From: Pycnopodia helianthoides
Taxonomy: Eukaryota > Echinodermata > Asteroidea > Forcipulatida > Asteriidae
Assembly: GCA_032158295.1 (NCBI GenBank)
Contig: CM063257.1
Coordinates: 14,538,332-14,602,331 of the forward strand
DNA: 64,000 bases
Direction: 5' to 3'
The notes under the pieces were generated by a model. The model was given only the letters and a program-made list of their open reading frames with translations. It made no database searches and was not told where the DNA came from. Positions within the stretch are counted from its first letter, which is position 1. Every line of letters starts with the position of its first letter. The position numbers and the translations under genes are program-made. Shown here piece after piece: positions 33,174 to 44,145 of the stretch.

Positions 33174-34361
33174 CGATGTGTGAAGACGCTGACATCCTCG
33201 TCGATCCAATCTCCTCGGATGGAATCAATCTTTAAGACGACGGGGGATGATGGAAGATGTTGTCGTTTCCATCTTGAACGGATGCGAGTCCGTACCTGGA
33301 GATTTTTTTTCTTAATCCGGAAGGGGACCGGACTGATCTGCCCGAAGCGATGCATTATTCGTCCTTTGGGGGGCGGGAAAACACTTTTCAAATAACACAA
33401 AAGGGCCATGTCGCACGAGGCAATGTACAGGCAGCCCAGTTCCAGGCAATCTTGACAAAAAGAAAACATTCTAACTTTCAACCTTTATGTCAATGGGTAA
33501 AAGTAGGGCAAAAAAAAATAACTCCTAAGTGTTGCTTTGGGATGCAGTGCGTCTGGTTGCCTCTAAGTTGCCTGTAAAAATTGCCCTGTGTATAAACAAG
33601 GCCTCAAGGATGCGGAAGGTCATCCATATATCTTATTAGCATACTTAGCCCCCCCCCCCCCATATTATGCTATCCATTGTTCCCCATATCTGTTATACTA
33701 TGGACGGAGCAAATCAAAGAGGGGAACGCACAGTGTTATGGTCACAACGTTGGACCAGCGACACCCAGCACATCAACAACGCACAAGAGATACCCGTCTA
33801 CCAATGTCCGTACTATCGCCAAGAAAAAAGGTTGAAAACGTAGATCTATCTATCTTTGTTCGACCCCGCATTGTTTTGAATATTTCTATGAGATTGCCTG
33901 TGAATAATTGGCTGCCTGCAAAATGGCCCACTGTGCTGACAACGGCCCTGAAAATGCACATGTGATATTCTCCCTTTTTCCTCTACCCTGAGATTATATT
34001 ACAGTCAAATTATGTGCACCTCACGCGGCGTGCTATTTCATTAAGACAGTGTTGCTTGCCAATACTCAGTGGTTCAAAGGTAAATGTGAAAGACACCTTG
34101 CGGCATTATCTAAAATAAGGTTTGTTTTTGTCGCAAGACGTAAGAACGGCCCAAGGGCAGAGTTGATAAAGGAACCTTTTTAATTATTCGAAAACAAGAG
34201 AGATAGAGAGAAAGAGGGAGACGAAGAGAGAGAGAGAGAGAGGGGGGGGGGGGAGATATAGAAAAGGGGAAGGAGAAAGAAATATAAAAGAACTTTCTAC
34301 CCACGTTTATGGATACGGTTGCTTGTTCCGAAATAGCCTACATGGTTTTTCTGTGCGGCCC
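32884..34361. other. Intron 1, no gene recognised
   Basis: T-run at 33140-33169, C-run near 33649, GA-rich tract at 34190-34280. Open frames up to 125 codons across these have no domain and run through homopolymers. Confidence 0.45.
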
Positions 34362-34748
34362 TTAAAGGAACATTACAGAATTGGTAAGAACAAATATACT
34401 TTTTGATCACAGATTTGCATAAAACTTACACGGTCTAATGATGATGATAGTAGAAAACATCCCTTGAAATATTTCTGTCTGAAATGCCATGAATTTGATG
34501 AGAAATGAATAAACTAACTTGCCGATTGGAGTTTATCGCTCAGTGAGCGTTTTATTCATTTGTTGAATCTATACGATTTCATGCAAAATGTGTAATCGGT
34601 TTTTCACTATTTTCTCGTGACCCAGATGGCCGATTGATCTCAAACTTCTACAGGTTTGTCAGTTTATGTATATGGTGGATTACATAAAGTGATTACACTG
34701 CCAGCAACTGTTTTGTTAGCAAAAACCAATTCTGTAATGTTCCTTTAA
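34362..34748 (-). mobile_element. Family A TTAA-flanked element (intron 1)
   Basis: Full reverse copy, TTAA at 34362-34365 and 34745-34748. Confidence 0.92.
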
Positions 34749-34904
34749 TATTGTAAACTAAGACTCAAATGTATAGCTCCAACCTGATGTATGTTGCGCA
34801 AACCTTGCATCTAAATGTAACCCGGACCTTAGTGTAGCTTAAAACCTTTTGACTAAATCTAACCGGGGTCTTAAAGTATGTAGTCCTAGTCTTGTACACT
34901 GAAC

Positions 34905-35140
34905 AAACTTGGGTGTTAAAAATCGACACCACGGTGTTGTCACGTATATATACCGAAAGAAGAATCAACATTTAAATCCTAGGGTGGTGTAATAACACTA
35001 ATTTTTGCCAATACAATCACATTAGTGTTATTTTAACACCCGTTGGTGTTACTTTAACACCCTCTGATGTTAATTTCGAAGCTCTTTTTGGTATCTAACT
35101 GTGACAACACTCATGGTGTCAATTCTAACACCCCAGTGCA
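34905..35140. repeat. Cluster of GGTGTTA / TAACACC motifs
   Basis: GGGTGTTA, ATAACACTA, TAGTGTTATTTTAACACC, TTGGTGTTACTTTAACACCC and CTAACACCCC occur in both orientations over about 230 bp, giving several small inverted repeats. Confidence 0.7.
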
Positions 35141-35443
35141 CCTATGTTGCTTGGGTGCAGATTTGGGCTACATTTCTGCTGTCACCTGCATTCCAAAGTC
35201 TCCAACCACCCCAAAAAACTGTTTTTTCCAATCCCATGCAGACTTTACCTTTTCTTAGATGACTTGTTTAATGGCGGAAAACTGATCAAACTCGCTCAGT
35301 TTTCTTGAAACACAATTTTGCACATTGGCTGCTCACGCCCTCTCTCCAGTTGCGTTTCGTTGTGTCTTTCTTCCAGGCACACGACCATAATATGATCAAT
35401 TTGATACATGCGGAATAAAAATTTAGATTGCAGGGCACTAGAG

Positions 35444-35705
35444 GGCGGTCCGGTTTGCGTAGTGGTTTCCTTCCTCGCCGTCCACCTCAGGGACCCCGGT
35501 TCGAATCCCACTGGGAAGCACTGTGTGGATTGGGCCTTCAGTCCCTACCTGATGGCGTAGGTTTTCCCTGGAATAAATATCTGGGGTGTTCCCCCCCCCC
35601 ACATCTAAAACTGAAACTTTCTTCCTTGTCTTCTCTCCATGGGGTTCTCGGCTAGTATTAGTGATTAAGTTCGCTTTTCTAAGAACCCTTTAGGTTTACA
35701 ACCAA
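35444..35705 (+). mobile_element. tRNA-derived SINE, family S3, just upstream of exon 2
   Basis: tRNA-like head with box B GGTTCGAATCC at 35499-35509, body GGCCTTCAGTCCCTACCTGA and TTTTCCCTGGAATAAATATC, tail GTGATTAAGTTCGCTTTTCT. Ends about 60 bp before exon 2. Confidence 0.82.
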
Positions 35706-35766
35706 ACAAAATAAATCAAATATACTTTAACGATGCAGTGTTTTGTCTAATCTGTTTCCCACTTAG

Positions 35767-35937
35767 CTGTCCTACGCGGCGACTACCCCAGCCTTGTCAA
35801 AGCGTCAGAAGTACCCTTACTTCTTCCGGACTGTACCCTCTGAGATGGACATTGGAGCAGCCAGACTGAGGCTCTTCATGTACTTCAACTGGACCACGAT
35901 ATCAACCATTCACCAAGACGTCTCGAGATTCTTTTAC
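35767..35937 (+). CDS. GABBR2-like: GABA-B receptor 2-like, internal exon 2 (lobe 1 to lobe 2 region)
   Basis: Exactly 57 codons in phase 0 between TTTCCCACTTAG and the strong donor TAC|GTAAGT. The peptide begins LSYAATTPALSKRQ, continues KYPYFFRTVPSEMD and ends TISTIHQDVSRFFY. The FFRTVPS core is a hallmark of GABA-B receptor ectodomains, and SYAATTP aligns with the type 2 form rather than the SYGSSSP form of subunit 1, where a serine contacts GABA. An in-frame TAG lies directly upstream, which fixes the acceptor. One N-glycosylation sequon (NWT) is present at residues 41-43. A tRNA-derived SINE begins only about 36 bp after the donor. No internal stop or frameshift is seen. Confidence 0.93.
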
Positions 35938-35973
35938 GTAAGTGTAACTTTCACAAACTATATGATGATAATG

Positions 35974-36405
35974 CTGTCGTGGTCGAGCGAGCGGATAAGA
36001 GCACCGGACTCAAACTCTGGTGTTTCTGTTCAGCAGAGTGTGGGTTCGAGTCCCGGTCGTGACACAATTGTGTCCTTAAGCAAGACACGTATAACCATTC
36101 TTGCTGCTTCCTTCGGATGGGACGTAAAAGCCGTAGGTCCCGTGTGTTGTGTAATGCACGTAAAAGAACCACGTGCACTTATCGAAAAGAGAAGGGATTT
36201 GCCCCGTTGTTCCTGGTTTGATTGACAGCACATTGCGCCACAGCACCTTGTAAACCATTACATGGTGCTATGTGAAGGAATAGGTACAACACTTCAAAAC
36301 GTAGCTCCACAATACCTAGCAGGAAAATACTGAATGTTAAAGCGCCTTGAGTGTCACTGAGTGACATTATATGAGCGCTATATAAGAAGCCACTATTATT
36401 ATAAT
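35974..36405 (+). mobile_element. tRNA-derived SINE, family S1, in intron 2
   Basis: tRNA-like head with a box A region (GTCGAGCGAGCGGATAAG) and box B GGTTCGAGTCC at 36043-36053, a conserved body (GGGACGTAAAAGCCGTAGGT, AGTGCACTTATCG-like), and a tail GAGCGCTATATAAGAAGCCA followed by CTATTATTATAATAA. Starts about 36 bp after the exon 2 donor. Pol III transcribed by family inference. Confidence 0.88.
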
Positions 36406-36484
36406 AACAGTGGACAGTGCCGGTTACCATCAGTTTTGACGCTTATGACGTATGAACATTATCATATCATGTATTTCAATCCTT

Positions 36485-36605
36485 AAACCATATCAGCTCC
36501 CTGGGGAGTGTACAGCCTGTGCTGCCAAATGTGTAGCGCAGCAAGCTTTGCCTCCCAGGTACCAGATTACCCCTTGGTGAAGAGATGCAATTATAGAGGA
36601 TGGGC
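36485..36605 (-). mobile_element. SINE S2 body fragment
   Basis: CAGCTCCCTGGGGAGTGTAC and TTACCCCTTGGTGAAGAGAT match the S2 body; neither tRNA head nor tail is present. Confidence 0.65.
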
Positions 36606-37102
36606 CATGGTGTTTGAAGTTGACGTTTTTTTTTAGTTTTCTGCTTTCTATAATTTGTTGCATCTTTTGTAACATTACATTAACAAAAGAAGTGATACTT
36701 GCAAGGAGTTTTTACTCCGTTCACTAGCCCGCCGCCTAAATTATTTTATCAAAATCCCGTAAATGAGGGCAGCAAACAAACATGACGTCACTTTACGTAT
36801 GTAATGCCCGGACGGTCTGTACTGAGCAATGCTCAATGAGTAACAACAAACAGCCGTTTGACAGAGGGGTACGTACTGCGACGTCACTATTCTTTTGAAC
36901 TTTTGGAGACAGCTTTCTGGCACCGACTGCTGTTGTTCCGATTTTGCCTAAATGCGGGGGTGAAAAGAGGCTTGGAAACTGCGTTGTAAACGAATACCCA
37001 TTCATTCTTTAACTCTGTCACAGTGTTTTCTTGGTAGATATAGGTGTATTTAGGGACGTAAAACAATTTTTTTAAGAGTGACCTCTAGCGTGGCCCAACC
37101 TC
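36606..37102. other. Intron 2, no feature recognised
   Basis: Unique-looking sequence between SINE fragments. Confidence 0.5.
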
Positions 37103-37218
37103 TTTAAGGTTTCTTGCTCAAGGACACAGGTGTCATGACCGGGATTCGAACCCACACCCTGATGACTGGGCCAAAAGAATTCGAGTCCGGTGCACTAGAC
37201 CGCTCGGTCAAAACACGC
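37103..37218 (-). mobile_element. SINE tRNA-like head fragment
   Basis: TTCTTGCTCAAGGACACAGG, box B complement GGGATTCGAACC and box A complement CCGCTCGGTCA. Confidence 0.75.
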
Positions 37219-37221
37219 CAT

Positions 37222-37328
37222 TTTAGGCCGTTTTCGAAACCGCGGCTTGGGTGTGGGCTCGTGCTCCGTCCACGTTGTTGAAACCCGTGAGGAGCCTAAG
37301 CCCGAGCCATGATTTCGAAATTGCCCAT
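37222..37328. mobile_element. Inverted-repeat element, GGCCCTTTTCGAAA family
   Basis: GGCCGTTTTCGAAACCGCGG on the left and CCATGATTTCGAAATTGCCC on the right, with GGAGCCTAAGCCCGAGCC inside. Confidence 0.65.
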
Positions 37329-37456
37329 AGAAAAAAAGTGTAAACAAATTGCTCCTCATCAAGCAGGAGGCTCTAAAGTCATCAAAATGTATTGCACAAC
37401 AAACATTACAGTAAAAGAAATTTTAATGTTTATGAAGATGCTCGAGAGTTGATTAA

Positions 37457-37848
37457 TTAAAGGAACATTACAGAATTGGTAAGAAAAAAACTTGTAAAAT
37501 ATACTTTTGATCACAGATTTACATAAAACTTACACGGTCTAATGATGATGATAGAAGAAAACATCCCTAGAAATATTTCTGTCTGAAATACCATATTTGA
37601 TGAGAAATGAATAAACAAATTTTCCGATTGGAGTTTATCGCTCAGTGAGCGTTTTATTCATGTGTTGAATCTATACGATTTCATGCAAATGTGTTATCGG
37701 TTTTTTACTATTTTCTCGTGACCCAGATGGCCGATCGATCTCAAACTTCTACAGGTTTGTCAGTTTATGTATATTGTGGATTACATAAAGTGCTTACACT
37801 GCCAGCAACTGTTTTATTAGCAATACCAATTCTGTAATGTTCCTTTAA
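37457..37848 (-). mobile_element. Family A TTAA-flanked element (intron 2)
   Basis: Full reverse copy, TTAA at 37457-37460 and 37845-37848. Confidence 0.92.
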
Positions 37849-38022
37849 ACATCTTTATGTATGGTGCAAGCGTGGCAATTCTACCAGCAGCATTATTAAG
37901 AGAAAACTGCAATCCCTGAAGATTTCTGCAGATGTCATTAAATGCAGAAAAAAAAATAGAAATGGTTGTTGCAAACTGCTTACAACCAAACGGACCTAAG
38001 GTATAGATGCACAAAGTAGTTT

Positions 38023-38108
38023 AGTGGCCTGACGTTTCGAAGCTATCCGAGTCTTTTTTGAAGGCCCTAGAAAGATAGACTCTGCTAGGGTCGAAACGTC
38101 AGGCCACT
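38023..38108. mobile_element. Small palindrome with 18-bp perfect arms
   Basis: AGTGGCCTGACGTTTCGA at 38023-38040 and its exact reverse complement at 38091-38108. A single end of similar sequence (GTGGCATGACGTTTCGACCC) occurs at 12925-12945. Confidence 0.75.
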
Positions 38109-38172
38109 CACTATGTTTTGCAGTTCTTTTTATCATTATTACTCGGTAATAGTCACACTTAAAAATTTCAAT

Positions 38173-38176
<4 letters not shown>

Positions 38177-38207
<31 letters not shown>
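38177..38207. repeat. Poly(A) tract
   Basis: About 30 As, possibly a retroposed tail. Similar T/A runs: 23947-23970, 31012-31034, 33140-33169, 46578-46597, 61515-61541. Confidence 0.9.
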
Positions 38208-38211
<4 letters not shown>

Positions 38212-39465
38212 TGTTATAGTACATTCTTGTAAATGTTAACAGTCAACACACTTTTCCATGTGCATGTGTGAACAAAAAAATCCTTCACGATTTTTACTGT
38301 TTCTCGTTCATTATGAAGACGGCTCGTCATTCAAGCGAGACCACATCCCATGTGACACTTCAATTACTCAAGAAATGGCTGGATTCTGTACCTTTTAATC
38401 TCACAATAGGAAACAATCCCGCGAAACAAATTGGACAGAAATCCATTCAGATCGTTTTTCCGCCCATCACTGTCAATTCCCCCTCGCACAACAAAAAATG
38501 CTCTTTTTTTCTCGTCATTACTGACATGGAAAATCTCCTCAAATCGCCAGCTTACCCGTAAAAAAAAAAGGTTGCATGACTCTTGCAACACACACACGCA
38601 CAGACACACCAGAAAACATTCACTAATTGACTCTGTTCTGTACTTTTATAATAAAGAACATTCCCGGTTTTTGTTTTCTTCTTCTCTTCGCCATGCTTCC
38701 CTCCTCCTCTCGCATCAATTCCTTCATGCACTTTTATCGAACGATGTACACAGAACGGGGTGAAGAAGAAGAAAAAAAGTATGGCGAGATAATTAGTAGT
38801 ATGACCGTTTTTACACCGCGTCAAGTTCGATTTCAGCCGGTCACACTACCCACCGTGCCCCCGGGGGACATCGGGCTTTTTTGTAAGCTATATGATAGAG
38901 GGTCTGCGAACCCTTAACAAGTTTTGTATGTCACACTTCACATGGTAATTACCAGGACGTGTGTGGCGTGGGTTAATGAAGATGATAGCTTGGCGTATGT
39001 TATTGGGGTATAAAGAAAGAAAAAAGCCAAGTGACACATTGGACGTGCGCAGGGCATTTGTAAAGTACTTTGTGACCTTTCACGGTGGCGAGGGTAACTG
39101 ATCGTTGAAGGATAGTGGAGGTGATATTTTTGACAAATGTCAAGGGAATATAAACTCTACATATATAGGTTAATGAGTATAGATTGAAAAGGGTTTGGGA
39201 TTTTTTTTCTTCTTTTTGGAGTGATCAAGTGAGCTATAAAATAGTGTTGAACTCCCCACAGTGTGAGTATCATTTTCTTGTTGTAATTTCACGCTCGTAT
39301 AGTTTTCCCTGGGCTCGTCTCTCGTACAAAATGTGTTAAGCACGGGTGCATTTACTTAGAAAAGCGCGACAAGTCCCCTGTCTATTGACGTCCATTAACA
39401 AGCAGGGCCGAGTTTCATGGCTCTGCGGACCGCCGAATTCTGCGCTTGTGACCACCATTCTTGAC
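38208..39465. other. Intron 2, no gene recognised
   Basis: Overlapping open frames of about 80-110 codons at 38268-38917 on both strands; no motif, splice context or similarity noticed. Confidence 0.45.
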
Positions 39466-39860
39466 TTAATAATAATAATAATAATAATAAAGACATTTGT
39501 AAAGCGCCTAATGCAGAAGCCTCTAAGCGCATAAAGAGAATAATAAAATATACAATAAGTGAAAGAAACATTACAAGTAAGCAGATTACAAATAAGCACT
39601 TTCAAACAAATGAGTTTTTAACAGAGACTTCAAACAATGTAAAGAACTAGCCTGGCGAATATGCACAGGAAGACTATTCCAAAGAAATGGAGCAGCGTAA
39701 GAAAATGATCTTTGACCATAACAAAATGGAAGAAGCCCTAGTAGTAGTGGTAAGCAATGATTGTTGTGATGAACTTAAAGTCCTAGCAGGGGAGTAATGG
39801 TGAACAAGTTCAGATAAATAAGCAGGAGATTGACATGTTTGAGCTTTGAAAGTTATAGGG
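39466..39860 (-). mobile_element. L2/CR1-like LINE 3' end
   Basis: Reverse copy of the 3950-4345 sequence, starting with an AAT run, then TTTGTAAAGCGCCTAATGCA, and ending at ACATGTTTGAGCTTTGAAAG. The two copies are very similar, suggesting recent activity. 5'-truncated. Confidence 0.82.
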
Positions 39861-40290
39861 CAAGCACCGACATTCTGCTCGGGCTGTGCTATAAAGCGAA
39901 GAATGCCTATAGTAACCTAAAGTACGCTCGCGCACGGGCAAAAAATCACTGACAACCTGTGAAATATACGCTTGACTTTAGCGTGGAATTACCTGCTTCC
40001 GTAAGCGCCGATTATTTGCTGGCGGTTACCAGAGCCATGGAATTGGGCCCTGATTTATTTTGTAAGCAAAAGTATCAGTTATTAAAGCAGTAATATACAA
40101 TGGTCTTTAAGGTTTTGTTAATTATGTTGTTTTAATAAACTTATGCTAGTCCTCTCTACGTCCAAGGGGGAATTTTCAATCCCACGACTGAACATAAATA
40201 ATAATATAATATAATAACTAGTTCTTATATAGCGCATTTCACAATAAAGTATAAATGCTCTTTACATTAGTGCACTTGTCTTTTGGCCAA
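39861..40290. other. Intron 2, SINE tail fragment only
   Basis: AGTTCTTATATAGCGCATTT at about 40220 matches SINE S2 tails; the rest is unassigned. Confidence 0.5.
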
Positions 40291-40428
40291 TAGCATTTCA
40301 GGCAGAAATATTTCAAGGGATGTTTTCTACTGTCATCATCTATAGACCGTTTAAGTTTTATGTAAATCTGTGATCAAAAAGTATATTTTACAAGTTTGTT
40401 TCTTACCAATTCTGTAATGTTCCTTTAA
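40291..40428 (+). mobile_element. Family A 3' fragment immediately upstream of exon 3
   Basis: Only the right third is present, from GCATTTCAGGCAGAAATATT to CTGTAATGTTCCTTTAA, ending 59 bp before exon 3. The upstream neighbour (40218-40290) is a SINE tail fragment (AGTTCTTATATAGCGCATTT). Confidence 0.85.
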
Positions 40429-40487
40429 TCACGTACCAAAATGGATGACGTCACGTAGTTCTTCCTTTGTTTTTGTGTGTTGTACAG

Positions 40488-40589
40488 GCACAGAGCCAGC
40501 AGGTGCAGATGATGGTGGAGAATGGTATCACGATTCAGTCCGAGGCAATATTTGCTGATGATCCCGCCCCGGCCATAGCCAAACTCAAG
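40488..40589 (+). CDS. GABBR2-like: GABA-B receptor 2-like, internal exon 3 (lobe 2)
   Basis: A phase-0 exon of 34 codons flanked by TTGTGTGTTGTACAG and AAG|GTAAAT. The peptide starts AQSQQVQMMVENG and ends ADDPAPAIAKLK. It corresponds to the segment after the TLTQDV-like strand: a helix followed by the FxxDPxxxxKKLK pattern found in both GABA-B subunits before the RIIVG strand. The fit with exon 4 (DDKARIIVG) is seamless. The 3' end of a TTAA-flanked element stops 59 bp upstream, so the branch point and pyrimidine tract must lie in the short unique segment between them. Confidence 0.9.
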
Positions 40590-40989
40590 GTAAATATAGA
40601 AGCTGACTGGATGACACCAGTGGTAGTTTTAGTATTACGATTGTAATACAGACTGTGACATCACTTGTTTTCAGAAAGAGCCTGCACTTCCTGCAGGCAC
40701 CTTTTTACACTCGGCTCAAATCAAAACAACATTAAATATTACATTTTGTAGAAAACTTGTGATATGAAGAAGAAAAGGGCACACTTCAAAACCTTGTTCA
40801 GCAGTTATCAGTTATTTTGTATAACTCTTAAATTTGTGTAAAAATTATGACACTACAACGTAAAAAAAACACACGTATGACCAGTGTAGTATATTGCCTG
40901 CTAGAAAGGCCATGGAATGCGAAAGGTCACTCTAGATGTAAGCAAAGGTTACACGGTCTATAGGTTGTTCTCTATAAAACTACATAGCT
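40590..40989. other. Start of intron 3, no feature recognised
   Basis: Unique AT-rich sequence before the 22-bp array. Confidence 0.5.
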
Positions 40990-41208
40990 TGGTCTTTAGC
41001 GAACTATAGGCTGGTTCATAGCGAACCCTATAGGCTGGTCCATAGCGAACTCAAGGCTGGTCCATAGCGAACTCATGGCTGGTCTATAGCGAACTTTAGG
41101 CTGGTCCATAGCGAACTGTACGCAGGTCCATAGCGAACTCAAGGCTAGTCTATAGAGAACTCATGGCTGGTCCATAGCGAATTTATGGCTGGTTTATAAC
41201 GAACTCTG
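40990..41208. repeat. 22-bp minisatellite
   Basis: About ten units of GCTGGTCCATAGCGAACTCA plus two bases, varying at a few positions, 400 bp downstream of exon 3. Confidence 0.9.
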
Positions 41209-41340
41209 ATGCTGCATCCGAATCCAGCAACTTCGGCTGCGGCTATGGCCATTGGCTGCAATGACAACTCGGGAGAAAAAGACTTCATAACTTGCTTAAC
41301 ACGTTACCAAATTAATGTAGCCTCAAATATGCCGTGGTGT

Positions 41341-41757
41341 AGACCTTACTGTATAGCCCAAACTCTAAAGTTGCCCGAAACATACTATAGCCCGAACCAT
41401 ACTATAGCCCGAACCATACTCTAGCCCGAATACTGTTGCCTGAACCTTACTGTTGCCCGAACCATACTCTAGCCCAAACGATACTGTAGCCCAAACATTA
41501 CTGTTGCCCGAACCATACTGTAGCTTGAATCATACGGTAGCCCGAACGATACTATAGCCCGAACCTTACTGTAGCATGAACCACTGTAGCCCGAACCCCA
41601 CTGTTGCCCGAACCTTGCCGTAGTCCGAACCTTGCTGTAGTCCGAACCATTCTACAGCCCGAACCCCACTGTTACACGAACCTTACTATAGCCCGAACCA
41701 TACTGTAGCCCGAACCATACTGTAGCCCGAACCATACTGTAGCCTGAACCATACCGT
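41341..41757. repeat. 17-bp minisatellite
   Basis: About 24 units of TGTAGCCCGAACCATAC with changes such as TGTTGCC and CTTACTG. It follows the 22-bp array after about 130 bp. Confidence 0.9.
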
Positions 41758-42378
41758 AAAGTGGATGGACATATTTAACCTATATAGGTAATCACGTACT
41801 TTACTGTATGTTAGATTGCGACAGAATAGAGCGTGTTTGCCTTTGGTGTCAGCGGTATTAGTGCGACACAACAAAAACACGTGGTCTTGAAATGGGCTAG
41901 TGTTAGCTAGGTTTACTTCTTCTTCTTCTTCTTTGAATATGCAAATGGAAATTGGAAAGAAATAAAATGATGCCAACACATTTTTTGATTGGAAAAATGT
42001 GTTGAGTTGATTCATCATTCCTGTTTTCTCAAGTTCAAAACTTTTTTTTAATAATTGATATCCCTCAATCACGAGTATGGTTTCCTCCGAACCATGGGGT
42101 GGGAAAAAGGTATTTCAGCCGGCCGTTTATAATTTGTTCAGACGAACAGGAATTATCTGGTAAACACGACCGAATTAGATCTCAGCGCTTTGGTGATTAA
42201 CAAAAGTAGACCAGAGAGCTCTGCGGTCACGAAGCTGATCAGTCACGGCGCCGCCAAATCAAAAAAAAATATCAAACGCAATAAAGGGCATTTTCGAAAA
42301 CAAGGGGCAAGCTTAAGCGGCTCTGTCATCACGAGCAAAGTTGATCGATGATCGCCCTGGCTGAACGCCATCTGACCG
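41758..42378. other. Intron 3, no gene recognised
   Basis: Half-element GGGCATTTTCGAAAACAAGG at about 42288; nothing else. Confidence 0.5.
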
Positions 42379-42493
42379 AGGCCGCATGCCAATTAGTAGC
42401 TATGGCTACGGCTACGACTGAGCTAAGGGTATTGCAAAGGACGTCATATACTGCATCCATTTGTAGCCGTCGCTGTAGCCGCGAAGTCGGGTC
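42379..42493. mobile_element. Copy of the GGCTACGGCTACG inverted-repeat family
   Basis: Left arm GAGGCCGCATGCCAATTAGT followed by GCTACGGCTACG; right arm GTAGCCGTCGCTGTAGCCGC. The centre (ATTGCAAAGGACGTCATATA) matches the centre of the copies at 29440 and 52398. Confidence 0.6.
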
Positions 42494-42630
42494 AATTTCG
42501 ATCCCGCGTTGTCGGCAGTGGCTCTGACTCCACAAGCAACTCTTGGAATCGTGCATTTTACGTCGGGAGGCGTCAATATCGTTGGACGGAGCCCGTAGTG
42601 GAACCTAGAGCCCCCCAATATGAATCCTAT

Positions 42631-42975
42631 ATAATAAAAACTAGTTCTTATACAGCGTATTTTACGGTAAAGTATAATTGCACTTTACAAAAGTGCTCTG
42701 GTCATTGGGCTAATAACATTCACGTAATCTTTCTCTGCACTCTGGCGAGTATACATCCCCGGGCTTCTGTTGCGCTCCGAGGCTTTTTTCAAACACAAAA
42801 TCAACCTCGACCCTCGCAGGTACCCGTTTATACCCCTGGGTGATGAGAAGCATTTTTTAGTAAAGCACCTTGCTCAAGGACACCAAGTGTCCTGACCGGG
42901 ATTCGAACCCGCACCCCGGTGATTAGTAACCACCAGAACCTGAGTCAGATGTTCTGAAACCGCCCGGCCTACGAA
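42631..42975 (-). mobile_element. tRNA-derived SINE, family S2
   Basis: CTAGTTCTTATACAGCGTAT at the tail, TATACCCCTGGGTGATGAGA in the body, box B complement GGGATTCGAACC near 42898, then a head with CCGCCCGGCC. Confidence 0.82.
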
Positions 42976-43314
42976 GCCCTTTACGGTGTGAAAGCCTCCC
43001 TCGGGTATTTTCCCTCATTATGTCTCCGGCTCCCCTGTTGGCTCTGGTAAGGCGTTGAGGCCCGAGCCGACCCCGTGCTTTCGTGAAGGCCCGTAATCTA
43101 CTGTAATCCTCGGCACGGTTGGGCACGGATCTGTCCGCCCATCGTTCATCTCCCCAACTGCCATTCAATATTGACGGCCGCAATCCTACAAAAGCCTTCG
43201 GGGATGAAAAGGTTATATTGCTTGTTTTAATGGTCTTAACCATTTGTAGGCAATGGAACGAGACGTGACTCTCACTCTGAAGGCACAAATCAGTTAATAA
43301 TTAATTAAAAAGAA
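42976..43314. other. Intron 3, CpG-rich unassigned segment
   Basis: Higher GC than its surroundings; a minus-strand frame of 121 codons spans this and the SINE head and is not credible as a gene. Confidence 0.4.
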
Positions 43315-43640
43315 TGACTATTTGTACAAATTTGGGAGAGCTGACAAAATAGTCGCAGACAGTGTTCCTGTTTTTGTGTAATTAACCCTATATGAAATAA
43401 CAGACCTGTGTGAAAATTTGGGCTTAATCAGTTGTGTGAGTCAGGAGAAAATAGTGAAAATTCATGAGCGATTGTCAGCATTGTAAACACATTGTCCTTA
43501 ATTTTGGTTGTAACAACTGAAATAGGCTGTGATTTCTTTTTAAAGGTTTTCAGATACAGTTTTTCGAGTAGAACTTTATTTCAGAGGGTAATATTTCACA
43601 GAAACAAATTGATCAGTAAGCTTTCAGACTAAAATGAAAC
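43315..43640 (+). mobile_element. Decayed family C-like fragment
   Basis: Carries GAGAGCTGACAAAATAGTCG, AACAGACCTGTGTGAAAATT and GTCAGGAGAAAATAGTGAAA; ends not found. Confidence 0.55.
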
Positions 43641-44145
43641 AATATGATATTTTGCCACGGAGAAAGCTAATTCATCTTCCACTTCTTCCAGGTTTTAATC
43701 AAGCTGAGTTATTCCATAAAATAAGTAGTCTCGGTCAGATAATGATCTCATTTTCCGGATATGTGCGAAATGTGGCACAGACTCCTCGATCTCTGTAACG
43801 TTTTCATGGCATCAGCTTGCGTCTTAAGACGAGGGCCTCCTTTACAATACAATACTATGTCCCTGCATGGGGAAATTTCCGTGACCTTTTACATAAAATC
43901 ACACAAACACTAAACACCGCAAATACGAAAGCTACGACACAATAGTAAAACAATAAGCCTACAATACAACAGTTCAAAAGTGAACCATGGTAAGATAAAC
44001 AGGCACGACACTATGGACAAATAGTACAGAAAACCACAACCAGATAGAGACACACATTCCCGGAAAAGACACAGAAATCCGGGACTACTTAAACAAACAA
44101 AAGGGCCTTGTTGCCACAAGAGCCGCGATTTTTGTTTCGCCATCT
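43641..44145. other. Intron 3, no feature recognised
   Basis: Unique-looking sequence. Confidence 0.5.

Noticed and set aside
35951..36258. Working tRNA gene (Leu/Ser-like) suggested by box A and box B
   Set aside because: Followed by a SINE body and ATT tail, no proper acceptor stem pairing, and several similar copies in the window.
42923..43288. 121-codon minus-strand frame
   Set aside because: Its end is SINE S2 head sequence and the rest has no motif; CpG-rich DNA with few stops.
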